Shown here: positions 1-6,574 of the stretch, in pieces
Numbering within the stretch: position 1 is the first letter of the stretch
Layout: each line of letters opens with the position of its first letter
Assembly (NCBI RefSeq): GCF_946482535.1
Contig: NZ_CAMLRU010000147.1
Coordinates: 1 to 6,909 of the forward strand
Reading direction: 5' to 3'
From: an uncultured Flavobacterium sp.
Lineage (GTDB): Bacteria; Bacteroidota; Bacteroidia; Flavobacteriales; Flavobacteriaceae
Length of the DNA: 6,909 nucleotides
Translations under genes and position numbers: made by a program
The notes under the pieces: generated by a model
Told to the model about the DNA's origin: nothing
The model's input: the letters and a program-made list of their open reading frames with translations, nothing else
The model's database searches: none

Positions 1-350
1 ACGATTCCATGTCCGTAGGCTGGCCGTCTTTGTTACAACACAAAGGAATTTTAATACGAAATTGTGACGGTAAGGTTACGCGAATTATAGCTGCCATGAT
101 TGATTTGACCGAGGCTTTGGAAAAAATGAATACCATAGAATTGCAAGGTAAAGCCTTAAAAGATATTTCTTGGACGCAATCCCATGTGGTAAGAGCACCA
201 TTAGCCAATTTACTGGGACTGATTGGCTTATTAAAAGATAATAAAGAAATGGGGTTAACCGATGATAAACTGATAGAGTACATTGATGAATCTGCCCAAA
301 AAATTGACCGTATTATTCATGATATTGTCAAAAAAACTAAAGATACTTAA
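1..350 (+). CDS. PAS-type sensor protein with histidine-phosphoacceptor domain, C-terminal part (5' end outside window)
   Basis: The frame is open from the left edge (first full codon at position 3) to a TAA at 348-350, so the gene begins upstream and the ATG at 9-11 is probably internal. The first ~35 residues look like the end of a PAS/PAC domain: a beta-strand pair around HKGILIRNCDGKVTRI followed by AAMIDLTE, the usual PAC ending (I.DITE). A linker helix follows, then DISWTQSHVVRAPLANLLGL, which matches the H-box of the HisKA dimerisation helix; the presumed phosphoacceptor His is encoded at 183-185. A second helix (KLIEYIDESAQKIDRIIHDI) completes the hairpin, and the protein stops about 10 residues later. 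No N, G1 or G2 box of an HATPase domain is present, so this protein alone could not autophosphorylate. PAS proteins ending with such an H-box helix pair are, from memory, common in Bacteroidota. It converges on parC and shares its terminator. Family call is confident; signal and partner are unknown. Confidence 0.8.
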   Translation, partial: DSMSVGWPSLLQHKGILIRNCDGKVTRIIAAMIDLTEALEKMNTIELQGKALKDISWTQSHVVRAPLANLLGLIGLLKDNKEMGLTDDKLIEYIDESAQKIDRIIHDIVKKTKDT

Positions 351-420
351 ACCCCAAACTAAATAAATAATAGAGTACCGATGGTCATACAATTTTTCAG
401 TCATCAAAACAATAACAAAA

Positions 421-449
421 AACTCCCGTTTAAAACGGGAGTTTTTTTT
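421..449. terminator. Bidirectional intrinsic terminator between the sensor gene and parC
   Basis: Stem AACTCCCG (421-428) pairs with CGGGAGTT (436-443) around the loop TTTAAAA. On the plus strand the stem runs into eight T residues (442-449), ending transcription of the sensor gene. On the minus strand it is followed by TTTTTTGTTATT (complement of 411-422), ending the parE-parC transcript. The plus-strand T-run overlaps two bases of the parC stop codon (448-450), so parC has almost no 3' untranslated spacer before the hairpin. The perfect GC-rich stem and U-tracts on both sides make the call strong. Confidence 0.9.
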
Positions 450-3174
450 ATTCTAAGGATAACGTTATCTGACCGTCATCATCGGTTTCGGTTTGTATAT
501 CATCGGAGACATTGTCTTCTCCGGTTACTTCCACATCTTCGGGCTGTACTTCTTCCGGTTCTTCGAAAGGCAATGGCTCCAGCAAGTTGACTTGTTTCAG
601 TTTGTCAGTGGTCAATTGGTTGCCAATTGCTTTAATTCCTTTTACAGAGATGAATTGTTCTAAATCAACGGTAATTGTATCTTTTTGCACGCCTTTGACT
701 TTGGCAAAAATTACTTCGGCTACCGGTCGCCAATCCGTAGACACAACTTCCAATTGGGATTTTTCATGTTCGGTGATAAAAGTTTCTTCCTTGTTTTCGT
801 TTTCTACCAAGAAGCGTTTAACAAAGTAGCGCTCTTTTTCACCGTCGTAATAAATGGCTGAGATAGGTTTCTTCGGATGCCATTTTTCCAAAACAATCAT
901 GTCTTCGTCAAAGTGCGTGGTCAACTCCGGAATAATCGTTTTCAATTTCCCCGATTGGTTGATGATAAGCAAGCGGTCATTCGGTCTGAATTCACCTAAC
1001 AACTCACCTCTTCCATCCACATTTAGTCGTTGTACGGTATCGTCAAACCACACTTTACGCGGACGCAAAGTCGAAATGCCTTTTTCTTTAAGTTCAATTT
1101 TCTTGATTGGATATTTGGTAACAGTATTTCCACGAGAAGCCCTTCCTTTGATGGCAATATCAGAAAAATCTAAATCCCATTTCAGTTTTTTTACGCTTCC
1201 TATTTGGCGCAACAAAATCGTTACCGTTTCTGCTTCACCATTAGGATTAGCAGAGAAATATAAGACTTGACTTCCGGCTTTTTCTTGGGTCAAATCATAA
1301 AACTTATCACGGGTAATTCCGGAAACGTTGAAACGTTTGATAAAGGTGGAACCGTTTTTACCGTCACGGTAAATCATGTTATAAATGGTACGTTTGTCAT
1401 TTTTATCAAAAACCGCAATGTGAATGATGTCTTTACCTACAAACTTCTTGTCATCGACTTTGGCTACCATCATTTTTCCGTCACGCAAAAAGACAATCAC
1501 GTCATCAATATCAGAACAATCGGCTACATATTCGTCTTTTTTCAAACCGGTTCCAAAGAAACCTTCTTCCCTATTTACATAGAGTTTGGTATTTCGCAAC
1601 ACTACTTTGGTAGCTTCAATGGTGTCAAAACTTCTTAACTCCGTTTGGCGTTCACGGCCTTTGCCGTATTTGTCTTTCAACTTTTGGAAGAAATCAATCG
1701 TATAATCAATAATATGATCTAAATGGTGTTTTACTTCTTCCATTTCGGCTTCCAACTTGGCAATCGCATCATCAGCTTTATCCGAGTCGAAACGCGTAAT
1801 ACGAATCATCGGTATTTGCGTCAGTTTTTGTAAATCGTCATCATTAATGTCGCGCACCAATAATTTATGAAACGGCTTGAAGCGATTGTACATGTATTCG
1901 TAGAGCGATTCTTTATCGGAGTACAATTTGAAATCGATGTACATTTCTTCTCTGATGAATATTTTTTCTAAAGTCGAGAAATGCCATTTGTTTTCGAGTT
2001 CGTCCAACTGGATTTCCAACTCGCGTTTGAGCAAGTCGACCGTACGATGCGTCGAAATTTTCAACATATCCGAAACCCCGATAAATCGCGGTTTATGGTC
2101 TTCAATCACACAGCCTAAAGGTGCCACTGAAGTCTCGCAAGCGGTAAAGGCATACAAAGCATCAATGGTTTTATCAGGAGAAACACCCGGCGGAAGATGA
2201 ATTAAAATTTCTACTTCGGCAGCGGTATTGTCTTCGATTTTTTTGATTTTAATTTTACCTTTTTCATTGGCTTTCAGTATACTGTCAATCAAAGTTGAAG
2301 TATTGGTTGAAAATGGAATCTGAGTAATGACCAAGGTTTGTTTATCAAGCTGACCAATTTTGGCACGCACTCTGACACGACCACCACGCATACCGTCATT
2401 ATAAGCTGAAACATCGGCTATACCGGCTGTTGGAAAATCGGGATAAAGGGTAAATGGTTTGTTTTTTAAAACTTTTATCGAACATTCTATCAGTTCGTTG
2501 AAATTGTGTGGCAAGACTTTCGTCGATAAACCTACTGCAATCCCTTCGGCACCTTGCGCTAATAGCAATGGGAATTTTACCGGAAGATTCACCGGTTCGT
2601 TTCTTCTACCGTCATAAGAAGCTTGCCAAGTGGTGATTTTAGGCGAATACAATACATCGTGGCCAAACTTAGAAATACGCGCTTCAATATAACGAGAAGC
2701 CGCAGCACTATCACCTGTGAGGATGTTTCCCCAGTTTCCTTGCATGTCGATAATCAAATCTTTTTGCCCGATTTGCACCATAGCATCACCAATACTCGCA
2801 TCTCCGTGCGGATGGTACTGCATGGTATGACCAACGATGTTTGCTACTTTGTTATAACGACCATCATCCAACTCTTTCATCGAGTGCATAATACGGCGTT
2901 GTACCGGTTTGAAACCGTCTTCGATAGCCGGAACCGCGCGTTCAAGGATTACATACGAAGCATAGTCTAAAAACCAATCCTTGTACATACCGGTTACTTT
3001 GGTAATGGTATCTTCGGGATTGACTTCTTCGTTTTCGTAAAAGTGATCACCGGTTGAAGGTCGGATTACGTCTTCAAAACCTTCGTCAGTATTTTCATCG
3101 TTGGAAGATTCGTTCAACTCCTCGTTGTTTTCGTCTTCGTTGGGGATGATATCGTCTTCTTCTTCGTCTTTCAT
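448..3174 (-). CDS. parC: DNA topoisomerase IV subunit A (ParC)
   Basis: This is the DNA-cleaving subunit of topoisomerase IV, which with ParE decatenates and relaxes DNA in the cytoplasm (908 residues; E. coli ParC has 752). After an acidic, Asn-rich extension (residues 1-52) the winged-helix/tower core begins near residue 58 (DYASYVILERAVP, FKPVQRRI). YHPHGD is at 120-125 and the catalytic Arg161-Tyr162 lies in AAASRYIEARIS (Tyr codon 2689-2691). A coiled-coil gate arm lies around 465-505. The beta-pinwheel C-terminal domain (about 530-865) lacks a canonical GyrA box (QRRGGKG); the nearest segment is KGRASRGN at 676-683. This supports ParC rather than GyrA, as does the adjacent parE. The last ~40 residues are an acidic tail ending GQITLSLE. 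The position of the quinolone-contact Ser is Ala126, with acidic Asp130 kept. The start is the first ATG of the frame; no Shine-Dalgarno is visible upstream (TTTTAAACCATAAT). It lies 119 bp downstream of parE with no recognisable promoter between, so it is probably co-transcribed. Confidence 0.97.
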   Translation of the reverse strand: MKDEEEDDIIPNEDENNEELNESSNDENTDEGFEDVIRPSTGDHFYENEEVNPEDTITKVTGMYKDWFLDYASYVILERAVPAIEDGFKPVQRRIMHSMKELDDGRYNKVANIVGHTMQYHPHGDASIGDAMVQIGQKDLIIDMQGNWGNILTGDSAAASRYIEARISKFGHDVLYSPKITTWQASYDGRRNEPVNLPVKFPLLLAQGAEGIAVGLSTKVLPHNFNELIECSIKVLKNKPFTLYPDFPTAGIADVSAYNDGMRGGRVRVRAKIGQLDKQTLVITQIPFSTNTSTLIDSILKANEKGKIKIKKIEDNTAAEVEILIHLPPGVSPDKTIDALYAFTACETSVAPLGCVIEDHKPRFIGVSDMLKISTHRTVDLLKRELEIQLDELENKWHFSTLEKIFIREEMYIDFKLYSDKESLYEYMYNRFKPFHKLLVRDINDDDLQKLTQIPMIRITRFDSDKADDAIAKLEAEMEEVKHHLDHIIDYTIDFFQKLKDKYGKGRERQTELRSFDTIEATKVVLRNTKLYVNREEGFFGTGLKKDEYVADCSDIDDVIVFLRDGKMMVAKVDDKKFVGKDIIHIAVFDKNDKRTIYNMIYRDGKNGSTFIKRFNVSGITRDKFYDLTQEKAGSQVLYFSANPNGEAETVTILLRQIGSVKKLKWDLDFSDIAIKGRASRGNTVTKYPIKKIELKEKGISTLRPRKVWFDDTVQRLNVDGRGELLGEFRPNDRLLIINQSGKLKTIIPELTTHFDEDMIVLEKWHPKKPISAIYYDGEKERYFVKRFLVENENKEETFITEHEKSQLEVVSTDWRPVAEVIFAKVKGVQKDTITVDLEQFISVKGIKAIGNQLTTDKLKQVNLLEPLPFEEPEEVQPEDVEVTGEDNVSDDIQTETDDDGQITLSLE

Positions 3175-3179
3175 ATTAT

Positions 3180-3289
3180 GGTTTAAAAGTTTAAGGTTTA
3201 ATTTGGTTTAAAAGGGTTCCAATCTAAACTTTAAATTTTTTTATATAGTCTTAATCTTTAATATACTGCGAACTTAATACTGAACACTG
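3180..3289 (-). repeat. Degenerate 7-bp tandem repeats in the parE-parC spacer
   Basis: Read on the minus strand (the transcript), the spacer opens with six in-phase heptads from 3289 to 3248: CAGTGTT, CAGTATT, AAGTTCG, CAGTATA, TTAAAGA, TTAAGAC. Nearer parC, four copies of TTAAACC or TTAAACT lie at 3205-3211, 3195-3201, 3188-3194 and 3180-3186, with 3-bp and 1-bp slips between some. On the plus strand this shows as an exact 11-bp direct repeat TGGTTTAAAAG at 3179-3189 and 3204-3214. The middle part (3212-3247) is AT-rich with weaker similarity. No TTTG is present on the minus strand of the gap, so I see no Bacteroidota-type promoter for parC. The function is unknown. Confidence 0.6.
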
Positions 3290-3293
3290 CCAA

Positions 3294-5147
3294 CTATTTC
3301 TCCACCACATCCAATTCCACTTTCAAATTATTGATAATGAAATCTTGTCTGTCGGGTGTATTTTTACCCATGTAGAATTCCAATAAAGTTTCAATTGAAG
3401 TGGCTTTGTCGAGCATTACCGGATCAAGGCGAATGTCTTGTCCGATAAAGTGTTTGAATTCATCGGGTGAAATTTCTCCCAATCCTTTGAATCGGGTGAT
3501 TTCGGGTTTTGGTTTTAGTTTTTCGATGGCATCAATACGCTCTTGTTCGGAATAACAATAGATGGTTTCTTTTTTATTTCGTACCCGGAACAAAGGTGTT
3601 TGCAAAATATACAAATGCCCGTCTTTAATCAACTCCGGGAAAAACTGCAAAAAGAATGTGATTAACAGCAAGCGAATGTGCATCCCATCGACATCGGCAT
3701 CGGTAGCGATTACGATATTGTTGTAACGCAAATCACCCATGTCTTCTTCGATGTCTAAAGCCGCTTGAAGCAAGTTGAATTCTTCGTTTTCATAGACAAT
3801 CTTTTTGGTCATGCCGTAAGAGTTCAAAGGCTTACCTCGCAAACTGAAAACTGCTTGTGTATTCACGTCACGCGATTTGGTAATCGAACCAGAAGCCGAA
3901 TCTCCCTCGGTAATAAACAAAGTACTTTCTAAACTTCGCGGGTTTTTGGCATCGGTTAAATGAATGCGACAATCACGGAGTTTTTTGTTGTGCAAACTGG
4001 CTTTCTTGGCTCGGTCTTTGGCCAACTTACGAATTCCGGACAATTCTTTGCGCTCGCGTTCGGCTTGAAGAATTTTGCGCAATAATAAATCGGCTGTTTC
4101 CGGATTTTTATGTAAAAAGTTGTCGAGTTTGGTTTTGATAAAATCATTAACAAACGTTCGAACTGAAGGACCTTTCGGACCAATTTCAGTGGAACCTAAT
4201 TTGGTTTTGGTTTGCGATTCGAAAACCGGTTCTTCTACTTTTACTGAAATAGCGGAAACAATTGATTTACGAATATCTGAAGCTTCAAACGGTTTGTTGT
4301 AAAACTCTTTGATGGTTTTTACAATAGCTTCGCGGAAAGCCCCTAAATGTGTTCCTCCTTGTGTTGTATTTTGACCATTGACAAACGAATGGTATTCTTC
4401 TGAATATTGAGATTTACTATGTGTTAAAGCTACTTCAATATCATCACCCAACAAATGGATGATTGGGTATTGCATGTCTTCTTCGGTGATGGTTTCTTCT
4501 AATAAATCTTTTAGACCATTATCGGAATAATACTTTTCGCCATTGTAATAAATGGTTAAACCGGTATTGAGGTAACAATAATTTTTGAGCATGCGAATCA
4601 CATACTCGTTGCGGTATTTGTAGTTTTTGAAAATAGTTTCATCGGCGACGAAAGCCACTTTGGTTCCTTTGCGTTTGGTGGATTCCTGAACGTCTTCTTC
4701 CAGTGTTAAGTTTCCGGCTGAGAACTCGGCAGCTTTTTGCTGGTTATCCCGAACCGATTCTACGCGAAAATAATTCGATAAGGCGTTCACTGCTTTGGTA
4801 CCAACTCCATTCAAACCAACTGATTTCTTAAACGCTTTAGAATCGTATTTTCCACCGGTATTCATTTTGGAAACGACATCGACTACTTTCCCTAACGGAA
4901 TACCACGACCGTAATCGCGCACGGTTACCATTTTGTCTTTGATGGTGACTTCTATGACTTTTCCGGCGCCCATTACGAATTCGTCAATACAATTATCGAT
5001 TACTTCTTTGAGCAAGATATAAATACCGTCATCGGGCGAAGAACCGTCTCCGAGTTTTCCGATGTACATTCCGGGACGCATTCGGATGTGTTCTTTCCAA
5101 TCAAGGGAACGGATATTGTCTTCGGTATATTGATTTTGTTCGGCCAT
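3294..5147 (-). CDS. parE: DNA topoisomerase IV subunit B (ParE)
   Basis: This is the ATPase subunit of topoisomerase IV (617 residues; E. coli ParE has 630), forming a heterotetramer with ParC. The N-terminal GHKL ATPase fold shows the catalytic Glu48 and Mg-binding Asn52 ([10 protein letters not shown]), Asp78 in DYGRGIP (78-84), and the glycine-rich lid GLNGVG (111-116). The transducer carries the QTK loop (QTKTK, 312-316), whose Lys314 should contact the ATP gamma-phosphate. The TOPRIM domain has Glu414 in EGDSASGS and Asp483/Asp485/Asp487 in DADVDG, the metal ligands, and the conserved RFKGLGE lies at 552-558. EGDSASGS replaces the EGDSAGG of E. coli enzymes, and the residue matching GyrB Lys447 is Arg437. 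The ATG at 5145-5147 begins [17 protein letters not shown], a normal family start close to the RMRPGMYIG motif; upstream is AT-rich (GTTTTTAAA) without a Shine-Dalgarno. It is the promoter-proximal gene of the parE-parC pair. The stop is TAG. Confidence 0.97.
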   Translation of the reverse strand: MAEQNQYTEDNIRSLDWKEHIRMRPGMYIGKLGDGSSPDDGIYILLKEVIDNCIDEFVMGAGKVIEVTIKDKMVTVRDYGRGIPLGKVVDVVSKMNTGGKYDSKAFKKSVGLNGVGTKAVNALSNYFRVESVRDNQQKAAEFSAGNLTLEEDVQESTKRKGTKVAFVADETIFKNYKYRNEYVIRMLKNYCYLNTGLTIYYNGEKYYSDNGLKDLLEETITEEDMQYPIIHLLGDDIEVALTHSKSQYSEEYHSFVNGQNTTQGGTHLGAFREAIVKTIKEFYNKPFEASDIRKSIVSAISVKVEEPVFESQTKTKLGSTEIGPKGPSVRTFVNDFIKTKLDNFLHKNPETADLLLRKILQAERERKELSGIRKLAKDRAKKASLHNKKLRDCRIHLTDAKNPRSLESTLFITEGDSASGSITKSRDVNTQAVFSLRGKPLNSYGMTKKIVYENEEFNLLQAALDIEEDMGDLRYNNIVIATDADVDGMHIRLLLITFFLQFFPELIKDGHLYILQTPLFRVRNKKETIYCYSEQERIDAIEKLKPKPEITRFKGLGEISPDEFKHFIGQDIRLDPVMLDKATSIETLLEFYMGKNTPDRQDFIINNLKVELDVVEK

Positions 5148-5205
5148 TTTAAAAACAACGATTTTCCGCTAATATAGTTGAATTCGCGTGATTTTTTAAA
5201 TGATG

Positions 5206-5238
5206 TTTGTCAAAGTTATTAAGAATGATATTGACAAA
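5206..5238. repeat. 8-bp inverted repeat over the parE promoter
   Basis: TTTGTCAA at 5206-5213 is the exact reverse complement of TTGACAAA at 5231-5238, separated by 17 bp. The right arm contains the candidate -33 element and the left arm overlaps the edge of the candidate -7 element of parE. The centre-to-centre distance of 25 bp is between two and two and a half helical turns. It could be an operator, or chance recurrence of TTTG-containing promoter words. I cannot assign a binding protein. Confidence 0.4.
5211..5238 (-). promoter_or_regulatory. Candidate Bacteroidota-type promoter for parE-parC
   Basis: On the minus strand TTTG (5238-5235) is followed after 16 bp by TAACTTTG (5218-5211), an exact match to the Bacteroidota -7 consensus TAnnTTTG. 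The spacing is slightly shorter than the usual 17-23 bp. Transcription would begin near 5204, giving a leader of roughly 57 nt before the parE ATG. No other match to TAnnTTTG is visible in this gap on that strand. Confidence 0.55.
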
Positions 5239-5327
5239 ATATGGTAATAATCATAAGTCAAAAAGCAATGGTTTAAAGTTGTTTAATTAACCTATTTTCC
5301 TTGTTGAAGAAATGAAATTTGCTACAT

Positions 5328-5361
5328 AAAAAAAACCGAAAGCATTAACTGTCGGTTTTTT
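5328..5361 (-). terminator. Intrinsic terminator downstream of ychF
   Basis: On the minus strand CCGA (complement of 5352-5355 TCGG, read first) pairs with TCGG (complement of 5336-5339). The flanking A and T runs extend the stem and two more pairs are possible inside a 1x1 mismatch. It ends in eight T residues (complement of 5328-5335). It starts about 33 nt after the ychF stop, so it ends that transcript before the parE promoter. The structure is nearly symmetrical, with six T residues on the plus strand too, but no plus-strand gene here needs it. Confidence 0.8.
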
Positions 5362-5394
5362 AATATTTATTTTTGGCTTATACCTAATGACTAA

Positions 5395-6489
5395 CTACAC
5401 ATTAAAACGAAAATGCATCACATCACCATCTTTTACAACGTATTCCTTACCTTCTACTCTGAGTTTTCCGGCTTCTTTCACTTTGGCTTCTGAACCGTAA
5501 TGAGCAAAATCTTCAAAGGCAATTACCTCGGCACGGATGAATCCTTTTTCAAAATCGGTATGAATCACTCCGGCTGCTTTGGGTGCGGTATCTCCTATGT
5601 TGATTGTCCACGCACGAACTTCTTTAACACCGGCAGTGAAATAAGTTTGTTGTTTCAATAATTTGTAAGCGGCACGGATTAAAACTGAGCTTCCCGGTTC
5701 TGTCAAGCCTAAATCTTCCAAGAACATTTGGCGCTCTTCGTAAGTTTCCAATTCGGTGATATCGGCTTCGGTACCAACAGCTAAAACAATTACCTCGGCA
5801 TTTTCGTCTTTTACCAATTCGCGTACTTGGTCTACATAAGCGTTTCCGGTAGCGGCCGCTTCTTCGTTTACATTACAAACATATAAAACAGGCTTGGTAG
5901 TAATTAATTGAAAATCCTCCATCAAAGCTTCTTCGTCGGCATTTTGAGGCACAACGGTTCGGGCTGATTTGGCTTGTAATAAAGCTTCTCGGATTCGGTC
6001 TAAGAATGCTTTCTCCACTTGGGCTTCTTTATTGCCGGTTTTAGCGGCACGGTTGACTTTTTCCAAACGTTTTTCAACAGTTTCTAAGTCTTTTAATTGC
6101 AATTCGATATCGATGGTTTCTTTGTCGCGGATTGGATTCACATTACCGTCAACGTGTACAATATTGTCATTATCAAAACAACGCAACACGTGAATAATCG
6201 CATTACATTCTCTGATGTTGGCCAAGAATTGATTTCCTAAACCTTCCCCTTTACTGGCGCCTTTTACCAATCCGGCGATGTCAACTATATCAACAGTTGC
6301 CATTTGAACGCGTTCCGGTTTTACCAATTCTTCTAATTTATTAATTCTGGGATCAGGAACGTTTACCACTCCGATATTAGGTTCGATAGTACAAAACGGA
6401 AAGTTCGCGCTTTGTGCTTTCGCGTTAGACAAACAATTAAATAAGGTCGATTTTCCAACATTGGGTAATCCTACAATTCCTGCTTTCAT
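5395..6489 (-). CDS. ychF: Redox-regulated ribosome-associated ATPase YchF (Obg/OLA1 family)
   Basis: This TRAFAC-class P-loop NTPase is known to prefer ATP to GTP and to associate with ribosomes; it affects translation initiation and stress responses in the cytoplasm. It has 364 residues (E. coli YchF 363) and begins MKAGIVGLPNVGKST. The P-loop is at 7-14, switch I around FPFCTIEPN (30-38), and G3 is DIAG (70-73). G4 is NVNE (206-209) instead of NKxD, the substitution that explains ATP use. Cys33 matches the redox-sensitive Cys35 of E. coli YchF. A helical, partly coiled-coil insertion spans about 125-200, and the TGS domain covers about 280-364, ending in the family tail HFRFNV. The frame stays open upstream to a TTG at 6546, but this overlaps the promoter and would add 19 unconserved residues, so the ATG at 6487-6489 is the start. 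It stands alone with its own promoter and terminator. The stop is TAG. Confidence 0.97.
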   Translation of the reverse strand: MKAGIVGLPNVGKSTLFNCLSNAKAQSANFPFCTIEPNIGVVNVPDPRINKLEELVKPERVQMATVDIVDIAGLVKGASKGEGLGNQFLANIRECNAIIHVLRCFDNDNIVHVDGNVNPIRDKETIDIELQLKDLETVEKRLEKVNRAAKTGNKEAQVEKAFLDRIREALLQAKSARTVVPQNADEEALMEDFQLITTKPVLYVCNVNEEAAATGNAYVDQVRELVKDENAEVIVLAVGTEADITELETYEERQMFLEDLGLTEPGSSVLIRAAYKLLKQQTYFTAGVKEVRAWTINIGDTAPKAAGVIHTDFEKGFIRAEVIAFEDFAHYGSEAKVKEAGKLRVEGKEYVVKDGDVMHFRFNV

Positions 6490-6516
6490 TATTATGACAA
6501 TTGATTTTAAAGTGTG

Positions 6517-6547
6517 CAAATATAGCGTAATAAAACCAAGTAACAAA
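6517..6547 (-). promoter_or_regulatory. Bacteroidota-type promoter for ychF
   Basis: On the minus strand TTTG (6547-6544) is followed after 19 bp by TATATTTG (6524-6517), an exact match to TAnnTTTG at the preferred spacing. Transcription would start near 6510, leaving a leader of about 20 nt before the ATG at 6489. The leader (TTAAAATCAATTGTCATAAT) contains no Shine-Dalgarno. The promoter lies wholly in the gap after the upstream gene, so ychF can be expressed independently of it. Confidence 0.75.
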
Positions 6548-6574
6548 GCAGATTAAAGGCAATAAAAACCCGGG

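Noticed and set aside
381..590. Plus-strand frame starting ATG at 381 between the sensor gene and parC.
   Set aside because: It runs through the terminator hairpin and into the antisense of the parC tail; the translation is low-complexity His/Arg/Leu and not protein-like.
854..1638. Two long open frames on the plus strand (854-1270 and 1267-1638) with start codons.
   Set aside because: They lie entirely antisense to the conserved ParC C-terminal domain, show no recognisable protein features and no promoter of their own; they are shadows of parC.
448..5147. Possibility that the pair is DNA gyrase (GyrA/GyrB) rather than topoisomerase IV.
   Set aside because: The A subunit lacks a canonical GyrA box, the B subunit has the EGDSASGS form, and the genes are adjacent as parE-parC; all fit topoisomerase IV better.
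6490..6546. Upstream extension of ychF to a TTG codon.
   Set aside because: It overlaps the consensus promoter and adds residues not found in YchF proteins, which begin directly before GIVGLPNVGKS.
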